Assembly (NCBI GenBank): GCA_003133205.1
Contig: PKWK01000389.1
Location: forward strand, 1-5,718
Reading direction: 5' to 3'
Source of the DNA: Granulicella sp.
GTDB taxonomy: Bacteria; Acidobacteriota; Terriglobia; Terriglobales; Acidobacteriaceae
DNA: 5,718 nt
A program made the translations under genes and the position numbers. Under the pieces are notes generated by a model that saw only the letters and a list, made by a program, of their open reading frames with translations, was not told the DNA's origin and searched no databases. Shown here in pieces: positions 1-5,718 of the stretch; position 1 is the first letter of the stretch; each line of letters opens with the position of its first letter.

Positions 1-116
1 TTTATGCAACCAGTTCTAGGTCACACAGCCTCGGGAACCATGCAGACTTTGCGCGGCACCCGAAGCCGTGCCGGCACTCAGAGAGCTATTGAGGCGATGG
101 GGTACGATGTCAGGTT

Positions 117-329
117 ATGGCAAATGCGAGACGGATGGAGTACCGGTTGTTCTGCCCGATCTGCAATGATTACTTCACGCAGTTGGTCGTGCTTCACAAG
201 CTTCCCAAGAACTTCAAAATGGACCCCTATATGGCTGGGATAGTGGAAAGGCACGACCATAAAGCGTTCCAGGATGCCAAGGCGCAGAAGGACAATGCCC
301 AAATCGATCAGCAGGAGAAGGCGGAGTAG
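117..329 (+). CDS. Small CxxC hypothetical protein (70 aa)
   Basis: I do not recognise this protein. It has a CPIC pair (Cys13 and Cys16), then His27 and an HDH triplet (His46, His48), so a small zinc-binding fold is possible but inferred. The last 20 residues are highly charged and rich in Lys, Gln and Glu, like a helical tail. The frame opens after a TGA at about 91-93, so the protein cannot extend far upstream. The start is uncertain: ATG at 117 has only AGG two bases upstream, and ATG at 135 (Met7, giving MEYRLFCPIC) is equally possible with a weak purine-rich leader. The composition looks protein-like, with aromatic residues around the cysteine pair. The longer opposite-strand frame is mostly the hydrophobic mirror of this charged tail. 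A second plus-strand small gene follows 134 bases downstream. Confidence 0.5.
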   Translation: MANARRMEYRLFCPICNDYFTQLVVLHKLPKNFKMDPYMAGIVERHDHKAFQDAKAQKDNAQIDQQEKAE

Positions 330-330
330 C

Positions 331-347
331 CCGGCCGCAAGGCTTCG
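331..347 (+). terminator. Small GC-rich hairpin after the CxxC gene
   Basis: Just after the stop of the 117-329 gene, GCC and GGC pair around a GCAA tetraloop. CCG and CGG pair outside them, with a two-base bulge. There is no T-run behind it, so it is at best a weak or factor-dependent terminator, and it could be chance in GC-rich DNA. Confidence 0.2.
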
Positions 348-463
348 GTCATGTAGTGGATAACTTCGCACACTGCGCCGTCTGAACAGGAGCCCGCTGG
401 TTCTGATTTCACCAAGGCAGACACGTTTTTCTTGCACTAAGCAGGTTCGACAGAGAGGATTTT

Positions 464-721
464 GTGACGGAACAGGAGCGCCAAGACAAACTGGAGCGAT
501 TAGATCGATGCATCAAACTGGGCGAGGATTCCTACGACCAACTGTACGAGCCACGGACGCACACCAATCCTGCCGGGCACTACAGCGACGCGAAAGACTT
601 CTTTAGCGAGGCCATCGGATTGGCGGGCGAACTTGGCCTCAACGACCAGGCTCAAGCATTGTCGGAACGCCTCGCTCACATAAAGGCCGTCTACCGCAGC
701 CAGTTCTCCGGATTCGATTAA
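464..721 (+). CDS. Acidic helical hypothetical protein (85 aa)
   Basis: This is a small soluble protein that I cannot assign to a named family. The GTG start at 464 is chosen because a clear Shine-Dalgarno (GAGAGG, 453-458) lies five bases upstream; this is the best ribosome site in the left half of the window. The N-terminus (TEQERQDKLERLDRCIKLGE) is charged and should be helical. A central segment rich in Tyr, His and Pro follows at residues 24-41. The C-terminal half (about residues 42-80) reads as two amphipathic helices with regularly spaced Ala and Leu, rather like a single TPR-type hairpin. There is no signal peptide or membrane segment, and only one cysteine. The resemblance to a TPR hairpin is inference from the pattern, not a domain match. 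The gene is followed by the 1.57-kb stretch that lacks a convincing gene. Confidence 0.65.
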   Translation: MTEQERQDKLERLDRCIKLGEDSYDQLYEPRTHTNPAGHYSDAKDFFSEAIGLAGELGLNDQAQALSERLAHIKAVYRSQFSGFD

Positions 722-928
722 TCCTAGGGGAGCGATGCGGTGTCGATGTCCTGCTCCGCCCGCTGACCAAGCCGCGTCTGATCAGATAGCTAGGGATGTC
801 CTTGAATCGTCCGGCTAGCGGCCTCACATAGGAAATTTCTGTACGAATACGGTCATGCGGAGTTGGGCGGCCACTCGTACGCCTCGCACAAGCCGGGCTC
901 ATTGTTACGGTCGTTACCTACGCGCGGG

Positions 929-1219
929 TCAACCGGGTGCGCCAACATCTCCTCGGTGGCGTAACTCCGTAGTAGGTCCACGGGTAGGCGAACCGCCCAC
1001 AGGCTTTATCGTGCACCCGTCTTTATCTCTGGGTACATACACGATCGAAGGCCAATGCCGCTCTGGAATCCATTGCGCTCCGGCTTCCTGAACGCCAACC
1101 GTCCGTCCGCAAACCTCACAACGGTAGGTACTCCATCGCGCACGGCTTCTTTTCTTGCAGAGTAGCTGCTGCGTTTCTTGGCTGAGGTCTCCGTTACATG
1201 GCTTGGAAGGTATAGGCAT
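929..1219 (-). CDS. Possible small CxxC (zinc-ribbon-like) protein, intact or frameshifted
   Basis: This 96-codon frame contains the most protein-like segment of the left intergenic region. A CEVCG pair (Cys34, Cys37) follows a basic stretch and is followed by GAQWIPERHWPS (residues 47-58), in which Trp, Pro and His look conserved rather than random. A metal-binding knuckle is inferred. The first 30 residues are less convincing, and the ATG at 1219 has no good Shine-Dalgarno. A second ATG at 1136, in another frame, begins MEYLPL and stops; removing one base just after it would join it directly to the TYRCEVCG frame. So the real start may lie there, with the gene broken by a frameshift. The C-terminal 30 residues, rich in Gly, Pro and Arg, look degenerate. 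It is not a family I can name. Confidence 0.35.
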   Translation of the reverse strand: MPIPSKPCNGDLSQETQQLLCKKRSRARWSTYRCEVCGRTVGVQEAGAQWIPERHWPSIVYVPRDKDGCTIKPVGGSPTRGPTTELRHRGDVGAPG

Positions 1220-1373
1220 ACTGTCTTAAGGCTGCTATCGGTCTTCAACGGACCGTCGTGCAACGTTGTAATTCGCGGGCGGGGGTACGAAGCCCTCCGG
1301 CAGCTTGCCGAGGTGGAAGGCTTCTGAAGATGCGTTGCTTACCGGATTGGCGGAAGTAGCAGCAACACATAGC

Positions 1374-1661
1374 CTATTGCTCAACAAATCCCGCGTTGAC
1401 CAGATGTTTTCGAGTACAGCGGCCGTCAACGAGGACCCACCGACCGGCATTAAGCGCAACCTCGATCTGTCTTACATTCTCGACGGACTTGCCAAGAAGA
1501 TGTTCCAGTTGATAGGCCACGCGCTCAAAAAGGACTGGGCTATTAGGCGCGGTGGACCAGGAGCCATCATAGTTCTCGACGTTGACGGTGACATGTAGCC
1601 CTGCGGCGGTGTCTTGCCATGGTTCAAGTTGAAGCTTATTGGATTCAATTCTGTCTTGCAT
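1374..1661 (-). CDS. Possible hypothetical protein (95 aa), doubtful
   Basis: This frame has a balanced, protein-like composition, with acidic and aromatic residues such as NVENYDGSWS near residues 27-36. Its middle part (LFERVAYQLEHLLGK) should form an amphipathic helix. No motif, signal peptide or membrane segment is visible. The ATG at 1661 has only a distant GGAG, about 15 bases upstream. The plus strand is also open across much of this stretch (1305-1598), so the case rests on composition alone. The frame at 1235-1450, which overlaps its 3' end in another frame and ends with a plausible-looking tail (residues AFHLGKLPEGFVPPPANYN), may be the continuation of the same decayed gene. It could equally be non-coding. 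Confidence 0.25.
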   Translation of the reverse strand: MQDRIESNKLQLEPWQDTAAGLHVTVNVENYDGSWSTAPNSPVLFERVAYQLEHLLGKSVENVRQIEVALNAGRWVLVDGRCTRKHLVNAGFVEQ

Positions 1662-2018
1662 GGTTAGAGCCTACTACTCCGCAGTCTTCGTTTACGTGTG
1701 CTACCTCACATACATCCGCGCGCACTGCCACGCTCGCCCATTTGTTGCCGCTGGACAAGAGTTTGTCGTCAAAGACTCCGTAGGTTTTCTGAATAAGCTT
1801 TCGCAGCAAGGCGTGCAGTGCGCTGTACCCGTCCTGGGGTGGACTGCAGCCTCCATCCGCCGTCTGTCTAGTCCGGCTTGATGGTGGTGACTTTGAAGGT
1901 GAGTGGTTTCGCGGCGGCAGGTGTCGGGACGGAGTTTGCCTGGGAGAACGCGGCTGGCCCAGCGATGGCTACCCCATGCATCCCAGGGTCATCGCGAGTC
2001 AGAGAGGATATGGCATTG

Positions 2019-2073
2019 CCAACACCGCGTGCTGGCGCAATTTATTCAAATAATTCATTCATCGCGGTGTTGG
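2019..2073. repeat. 11-bp perfect inverted repeat around an AT-rich 33-base loop
   Basis: CCAACACCGCG at 2019-2029 is exactly reversed and complemented as CGCGGTGTTGG at 2063-2073. The loop includes a markedly AT-rich run (about 2040-2060) with a small internal TTAT/ATAA pairing. The arms lie about 220 bases upstream of the Crp/Fnr gene. Possible roles are a structured RNA element, a dyad for a DNA-binding protein, or the scar of a small mobile element. The sequence does not choose between them. Confidence 0.6.
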
Positions 2074-2110
2074 ATGGATTACATTAGTCTTACCCTCGGT
2101 CACGGGAGTC

Positions 2111-2139
2111 CCGGTTTTTAGGGCATCCGGTTTTCAGGG
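2111..2139. repeat. Two-copy tandem repeat, 16-bp spacing
   Basis: CCGGTTTTTAGGG at 2111-2123 recurs as CCGGTTTTCAGGG at 2127-2139, with one mismatch in 13. It lies upstream of the Crp/Fnr gene and immediately before a second repeat pair. Confidence 0.6.
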
Positions 2140-2144
2140 TAATG

Positions 2145-2171
2145 GGCCATTTGGACACATAGGCCATTCGG
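2145..2171. repeat. Two-copy tandem repeat, 17-bp spacing
   Basis: GGCCATTTGG at 2145-2154 recurs as GGCCATTCGG at 2162-2171, with one mismatch in 10. It directly follows the 2111-2139 pair at nearly the same spacing, so the two pairs together form about 61 bases of repeat-rich DNA ahead of the regulator gene. Confidence 0.55.
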
Positions 2172-2294
2172 CTATCCCCGCGCGGCCAAAGTACCGGGAC
2201 TCATCGCACCATCCGGTGCTGATTCCGAACTGCACGCGGCGACCGACGTTAGAACATCGTCCCGCGCAGTCGAATCCGCACCAAGGCCATCGCA

Positions 2295-3077
2295 ATGACC
2301 GCGTCTGAAAATTCAAAGTTCGACCCCGTAGCCTTCCTGGCCAACTCGGGACTGGGACGAAAGCTCGTCAGCCTGAAGGCCAAAGAGGCTTTCTTCTCGC
2401 AGGGAAACCCGGCCGATTGCGTCTTCTACCTGCAGACCGGTCGCGCCAAGCTCACCGTCGTCTCCGAACGCGGCAAGGAGGCCACCATCACCCTGCTCGT
2501 CCCCGGCGACTTTATCGGCGAAGAGTCGATCGCCAGCGTCCCCGGCCTGCGCCTGGCCACCGCCACCGCCGTGACTGCGTGCACCGCGCTCAGGATTGGG
2601 CGCGACGAGATGATCCGCGTGATGCACGAGGAGCATGGCTTCTCTGATATTTTTCTCAAGTTCCTGCTCGCACGCGGAATGCGGACTCAAGCCGATCTCG
2701 TCGATCAGCTCTTCAACTCCAGCGAGAAGCGCCTTGCCCGCATCCTCCTGCTGATGGCGGAGTTCGGTAAGCCCGGTGAACCGGAGACGCTGATTCCGGA
2801 CATTACTCAGGAAACCCTGGCGGAAATGATTGGGACCACCCGGTCTCGCGTCAGTTTCTTTATGAATCGCTTTCGTGAGCACGGCTTTATCGAGTACAAT
2901 GGCCGCATCCGAGTCCACAAGTCGCTGCTCAATGTGATTCTTCACGATCGGTCCTTTGAGCAGAATTCAGTGAGTGCTCCCCTCGTGGAAACCGGACCGG
3001 GGCAACCAGAACCGACCCTGAGAAGAGCCGCTGCCATTGGCGTCAAGGTCAGACACCACGATGGGCTAAAGGACTGA
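2295..3077 (+). CDS. Crp/Fnr-family transcriptional regulator
   Basis: This is a cytoplasmic, presumably dimeric DNA-binding regulator of 260 residues. Residues about 15-125 form the cyclic-nucleotide-binding-type beta-roll, with the typical YLQTGRAKL (45-53) and PGDFIGEESI (70-79) turns. Residues about 127-153 are the dimerisation helix, and about 168-205 are the winged helix-turn-helix (QETLAEMIGTTRSRVSFFMNRF). Aligned by eye to CRP, the phosphate-binding Arg82 position is Arg86 but the next Ser is Leu87, so cAMP binding is doubtful. There is no FNR-type cysteine cluster, only Cys42 and Cys96. Residues 219-260 are an extra polar tail beyond the usual end of the family. The ATG at 2295 is well fixed: a TAG at 2250-2252 lies in frame with no start between, and AAGG (2283-2286) sits eight bases upstream. 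It converges on the trehalose gene. Its effector and targets cannot be read from the sequence. Confidence 0.93.
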   Translation: MTASENSKFDPVAFLANSGLGRKLVSLKAKEAFFSQGNPADCVFYLQTGRAKLTVVSERGKEATITLLVPGDFIGEESIASVPGLRLATATAVTACTALRIGRDEMIRVMHEEHGFSDIFLKFLLARGMRTQADLVDQLFNSSEKRLARILLLMAEFGKPGEPETLIPDITQETLAEMIGTTRSRVSFFMNRFREHGFIEYNGRIRVHKSLLNVILHDRSFEQNSVSAPLVETGPGQPEPTLRRAAAIGVKVRHHDGLKD

Positions 3078-3285
3078 GCAAAGATACACGTAGGAGAGGT
3101 CGTTTCGGGCGCAGGGCGCGATAGCGGCCTTCAGCGTGGTATGCCGGGCTGATGATCGCCACCTGTGTTCAGGCCTCCCTCTGATCTTGATCCGTCCAAT
3201 GATCGCGCTGGGACTTAGGCGGTGTCCGTGAGGGACTGACTCCGTTTTTCTAGCGCATCAGTTCTCAATTCATGAAATGCCATTT

Positions 3286-3317
3286 TCTCGACGGGAAGCA
3301 ACGCTCTCCCGTCGAGA
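3286..3317. terminator. Strong hairpin between convergent genes
   Basis: TCTCGACGGGA at 3286-3296 pairs perfectly with TCCCGTCGAGA at 3307-3317 around a 10-base loop. It begins 19 bases past the stop of the trehalose-6-phosphate synthase gene and lies about 210 bases past the stop of the regulator gene, so it could end transcription from either side. Neither side carries a proper T-run. In the synthase transcript the hairpin would be followed by AAAATG, so classical intrinsic termination is not assured. Confidence 0.5.
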
Positions 3318-3335
3318 TTGTGACGTGTGTCTCCA

Positions 3336-5630
3336 CTACTTCGCTACTAGAACGTGTTCGGGCGCCGTGGACTTTGCGTCACTTTTGTGGTCGAGGCGAA
3401 GGTCGCAGAGGGTGCCGATGAGGCTGGCGGCCCACCAGTAGATATTGTGTTCCTTGACCGATCGGCGCATGCGATGCATGCGTTCGACCATTTGGTTGGT
3501 ATCCATCTTGAGTGCCTGGGCGATTGATTCGCCGGTGGCGCTGATGTCGTAGGGATTGACGATAATGGCATCCTGTAACTCACGCGCAGCTCCGGTGAAG
3601 CGGCTAAGGATCAGTACACCTCGCTCATCCTGCCTCGCAGCGATGTATTCTTTGGCCACCAGATTCATTCCATCGTGCAGGGATGTGACCATGCAGAGGT
3701 GGGCAGCGCGGTAGTAGTGCTCCAACTCATGCCGGTCGTGCTGGCGATTGAGAAATACGATCGGTCTCCACCTGCCGTGTTTGAAGCGGGCATTAATGCG
3801 GTTGGCCTCAGCTTCGACCTCCAATTGAAAGTCGGCGTATCGCTTGATGCGGGTGCGGCTGGGAGCGCCTATCTGGATGAAGGTGAACTTACCTTGGTAG
3901 CTGGGGTATCTCTCAAGAAAGCATTCGACGGCCTGGAATCGCTCGAGGATGCCCTTGGTGTAATCGACGCGATCAACGCCGATGCCGAGGAACGTTGCCT
4001 CGATTCCCAGCTCAGCGAACAGCGCGCTGCGTTCCTCTTGAGCGGACAAGTTGCTGCGAGCCTCAGGAATGTCGCTGGGCAATTCGACGCTGATCGGGAA
4101 CGGCTGGACGGAGGTGAGGTGATCATTGCGCTTGACGGAGAAGTGCTCCCAATCGACGCGCGACTCGAGGATGCGGTCTACGGTATTGAGGAAATTGTTG
4201 CAGTGACCGCGCACATGGAAGCCGATGAGATCCGCACCAAGGAGTCCATCGAGCAATTCGCGTTGCCACGGGCAGATTTCAAACGCCTCCGGTGTGGGCC
4301 AGGGGATGTGCCAGAAGATTGCGACGCGTGCCTTGGGGAGGCGATCTTTCAACATCCGCGGCAGCAGGGCAAAATGATAGTCCTGAATAAGGATCACGGG
4401 ATTCTCTTCGCCGGCGATTTCCTCGATGAGAGCGTCGGCAAACTTTTGGTTGACTGCGTAGTAGTGTTCCCAATCCGAAGCGCGAAAGATGGGGCGGGTG
4501 TGGGCGATGTGGCAGAGCGGCCAGAGACCTTCATTGGCAAACCCGTAATAGTAGCCTCCTTCCTGCTCGCGGCTTAGCCAGACGCGACGCAGGGTGTAGC
4601 GCGGTTCCTCCGGCGGAACCTTGAGGCGATCATGGGCGTCGACCATTTCAGCATCTGCGTCGCCGCTGCCGAGGGCAATCCAGGTCCCATTGCAGGCGCA
4701 AAGGATTGGTTCGATGGCGGTGACGAGGCCGCTGGCGGGAACGGTGACGGTAACGGTGTTATCGCGGCGGGAGTGAACATAGGGCTCGCGATTCGAAACT
4801 ACGAAGAGGCTGCTTTTGCCCAGCCGGTTGCGGACATAATCAGCCAACCGCTCAGCCGTCCACTGCGATTCGTTGGCATTGCGCAATCCTGCTTCGGTCA
4901 CTGCTGCAGCGCGGGCACGCTGCATGCTTTCCGCCAAAGGCCCCACCTCGCCGGCGAGCGAGAAGAGAACATCGAGATCAGTCGCGGCAGGCCGAACCGC
5001 GTCCTGGCCCGTCCGCAGGGCTCTTATCCACACAGCGACACGCGCGATGGGTCCGGTAAGGCTCCAGCGAATAATCAGCAGAGTGATGGCCACGATCACA
5101 AGCACCTGAATGGCCATGCGAACGAAGACGCGGCCCCAGATGCGGAAAATCTCGGTGCCAATATAGCCGCTGTCGTGAACTACGAGGATTCCGCCAATCA
5201 CCGTTTTATCGGTCGCATGCAGTGGGGCAGCAAGCACGTGGACACGCCTGAATCGCAGATCGGTGAAGGCGCTTATGTTGCGATTGTCCTGCATGGCATT
5301 CTGCAACAACTGAGTGAGAACGGGGAGCGAAGCATTCAGGCCGGGCGTTACGACCGGCGCAGAGTCATCGCGTCCATAGATTCCGACTCCCACCAGGTGT
5401 TCGCTGTTGCCGGAGGGCTCGACCAACTTCTCAAGGCCAACGCGGTCCCCGGTCGCGAGATATAACTCAGCGGTTCCGGCAAGGCTTTCGCCTACAGTTT
5501 CAGCTTTGGAGCCGAGGTCGCGACGGAGGGCATCCCTCTGTGCCCGTATCTCATACCACGACGAGGCGAGCGATACGAGCGAGAGTCCTATGGTAAGTGC
5601 GACAATCAATCGCCAACTTAGGATCCGCAT
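3336..5630 (-). CDS. otsA: Membrane-anchored, HAMP-linked trehalose-6-phosphate synthase (GT20)
   Basis: The GT20 domain (about residues 273-745) transfers glucose from UDP-glucose or a related donor to glucose 6-phosphate, making trehalose 6-phosphate. Counterparts of the E. coli OtsA residues are present: VVSNRE (Arg281), Trp317, the [12 protein letters not shown] segment (Trp370), QDYH (Asp417), WHIPWPTPE (His441), DRVDYTKG (Arg554, Lys559) and [10 protein letters not shown] (Asp653, Glu661). The N-terminus is a fusion: a transmembrane anchor (about 7-26), an extracytoplasmic region of some 140 residues, a second transmembrane helix (about 170-188) and a HAMP-like linker (about 188-243). 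The protein is 764 residues, against about 470 for plain OtsA. I chose ATG 5630 over the in-frame TTG at 5660 because it puts the anchor at the very N-terminus and has an AGG seven bases upstream. The first glycine of the usual GG donor loop is Ser300. No otsB is adjacent. The gene symbol covers the catalytic domain only. Confidence 0.93.
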   Translation of the reverse strand: MRILSWRLIVALTIGLSLVSLASSWYEIRAQRDALRRDLGSKAETVGESLAGTAELYLATGDRVGLEKLVEPSGNSEHLVGVGIYGRDDSAPVVTPGLNASLPVLTQLLQNAMQDNRNISAFTDLRFRRVHVLAAPLHATDKTVIGGILVVHDSGYIGTEIFRIWGRVFVRMAIQVLVIVAITLLIIRWSLTGPIARVAVWIRALRTGQDAVRPAATDLDVLFSLAGEVGPLAESMQRARAAAVTEAGLRNANESQWTAERLADYVRNRLGKSSLFVVSNREPYVHSRRDNTVTVTVPASGLVTAIEPILCACNGTWIALGSGDADAEMVDAHDRLKVPPEEPRYTLRRVWLSREQEGGYYYGFANEGLWPLCHIAHTRPIFRASDWEHYYAVNQKFADALIEEIAGEENPVILIQDYHFALLPRMLKDRLPKARVAIFWHIPWPTPEAFEICPWQRELLDGLLGADLIGFHVRGHCNNFLNTVDRILESRVDWEHFSVKRNDHLTSVQPFPISVELPSDIPEARSNLSAQEERSALFAELGIEATFLGIGVDRVDYTKGILERFQAVECFLERYPSYQGKFTFIQIGAPSRTRIKRYADFQLEVEAEANRINARFKHGRWRPIVFLNRQHDRHELEHYYRAAHLCMVTSLHDGMNLVAKEYIAARQDERGVLILSRFTGAARELQDAIIVNPYDISATGESIAQALKMDTNQMVERMHRMRRSVKEHNIYWWAASLIGTLCDLRLDHKSDAKSTAPEHVLVAK

Positions 5631-5664
5631 AGTGTGGCCTGCCCCTGTTTCGGGAGACAATGAA

Positions 5665-5670
5665 ATTGTA
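5665..5670 (-). promoter_or_regulatory. Candidate -10 element for the synthase gene
   Basis: On the minus strand this reads TACAAT, preceded directly by CTG, a good match to a sigma-70 -10 box. It lies 34 bases before the ATG at 5630, which would give a leader of roughly 28 bases and would exclude the TTG at 5660 as the start. No convincing -35 box is seen at 16-18 bases; TTCTGC at a spacing of 19 is the best I find. Confidence 0.3.
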
Positions 5671-5705
5671 CAGTCGTTACGGTTTGGAGGCAGAAAGCTC
5701 TAGTA

Positions 5706-5717
5706 CTACAGTTGTAG
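5706..5717. promoter_or_regulatory. CopY/BlaI/MecI-type operator-like dyad (CTACAgtTGTAG)
   Basis: Perfect five-base arms, CTACA and TGTAG, flank two bases. The core matches TACAnnTGTA, the known cop box recognised by CopY and close to the BlaI/MecI half-site. It sits about 76 bases before the ATG of the synthase gene and about 35 bases upstream of the candidate -10. The repressor assignment is inferred, and the site is at the window edge, so it could also serve a divergent gene outside. Confidence 0.45.
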
Positions 5718-5718
5718 A

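Larger units (their letters stand above)
722..2294. other. 1.57-kb low-coding stretch with fragmentary minus-strand frames
   Basis: No frame on either strand gives a recognisable full-length gene here. On the minus strand, short protein-like frames follow one another: 1645-1809 from a possible TTG, 1374-1661, 1235-1450 from an ATG, 929-1219, and 853-981 from a possible GTG or 853-948 from an ATG. Neighbours change frame or are separated by a stop, and several overlap. That pattern suits either a decayed minus-strand locus or a run of tiny orphan genes. The part from 1662 to 2018 shows nothing else I can support. The part from 2019 to 2171 holds the inverted and direct repeats listed separately. 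I found no tRNA, rRNA, CRISPR array or transposase remnant by eye. Confidence 0.5.

Noticed and set aside
78..437. 119-codon minus-strand frame with a Leu-rich segment that mimics membrane helices
   Set aside because: The Leu/Ile run is the complement of the charged tail of the 117-329 gene, and the rest has no protein-like pattern. It is longer than the plus-strand frame, so this choice carries some doubt.
639..902. 87-codon minus-strand frame rich in Arg, Ser and Pro
   Set aside because: It overlaps the end of the well-supported 464-721 gene and has a composition typical of non-coding GC-rich DNA.
1239..1255. CGGTC/GACCG hairpin with a seven-base loop
   Set aside because: A five-base stem with no T-run and no gene context; expected by chance.
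1305..1598. 97-codon plus-strand frame
   Set aside because: It overlaps the minus-strand frames 1235-1450 and 1374-1661, has no Shine-Dalgarno that I can see, and shows no motif. The evidence between strands is weak, so it is not called.
1639..2121. Plus-strand frames at 1639-1881, 1878-2087 and 1903-2121
   Set aside because: They overlap one another, lack ribosome sites and motifs, and the last two run through the inverted repeat.
2313..2945. 210-codon minus-strand open frame opposite the Crp/Fnr gene
   Set aside because: It is antisense to an unmistakable regulator and has low-complexity Gly/Gln-rich stretches typical of shadows.
3224..3250. GTCC/GGAC mini-stem followed by a T5 run as a terminator for the regulator gene
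   Set aside because: The stem is only four base pairs and the T-run begins about eight bases after it; too weak to call.
3675..4577. 300-codon plus-strand open frame opposite the synthase gene
   Set aside because: It lies wholly antisense to the catalytic domain, and its composition is the mirror of conserved GT20 codons. Long antisense frames are expected in GC-rich genes.
4632..5465. 277-codon plus-strand open frame opposite the sensor part of the same gene
   Set aside because: The opposite strand codes for a recognisable membrane sensor, HAMP-like and GT20 sequence; this frame shows no domain and is Gly/Ala/Asp-rich shadow sequence.

Overview
The window looks like a chromosomal segment from a GC-rich soil bacterium. 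Acidobacteriota (Terriglobia type) is my best guess, for three reasons. The Crp/Fnr regulator resembles the version I remember from that phylum. The sensor-fused trehalose-6-phosphate synthase is of a clade I also associate with it. Small orphan proteins are widely spaced between the larger genes. This placement rests on memory of the families, not on a search.

Layout. Positions 1-721 hold two small plus-strand hypothetical genes: a 70-residue CxxC protein (117-329) and an 85-residue acidic helical protein with a good Shine-Dalgarno and a GTG start (464-721). Positions 722-2294 are about 1.57 kb with no convincing gene. On the minus strand this stretch contains a chain of short, partly overlapping, protein-like frames, the best being a CxxC frame at 929-1219. 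They could be small orphan genes or a decayed locus. The right part of the stretch carries an 11-bp perfect inverted repeat around an AT-rich loop (2019-2073) and two pairs of short tandem repeats (2111-2171).

Positions 2295-3077 encode a Crp/Fnr-family transcription factor. Positions 3336-5630 on the minus strand encode a 764-residue protein. It joins a two-transmembrane sensor-like N-terminus and a HAMP-like linker to a complete GT20 trehalose-6-phosphate synthase domain. These two genes converge on a 258-bp gap that contains an 11-bp-stem hairpin.

How they fit together. The large protein should make trehalose 6-phosphate at the inner face of the membrane, perhaps gated by an extracytoplasmic signal through the HAMP-like segment. 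No phosphatase (OtsB) lies in the window, and convergence with the regulator rules out a downstream otsB in the same operon. At the right edge, upstream of the synthase, is a perfect TACAnnTGTA dyad, the core of CopY/BlaI/MecI-type operators, so transcription may answer to a BlaI-type repressor. I see no direct evidence that the Crp/Fnr protein controls the synthase.

The most noteworthy items are the sensor-synthase fusion, the operator-like dyad in front of it, and the structured, low-coding stretch before the regulator.
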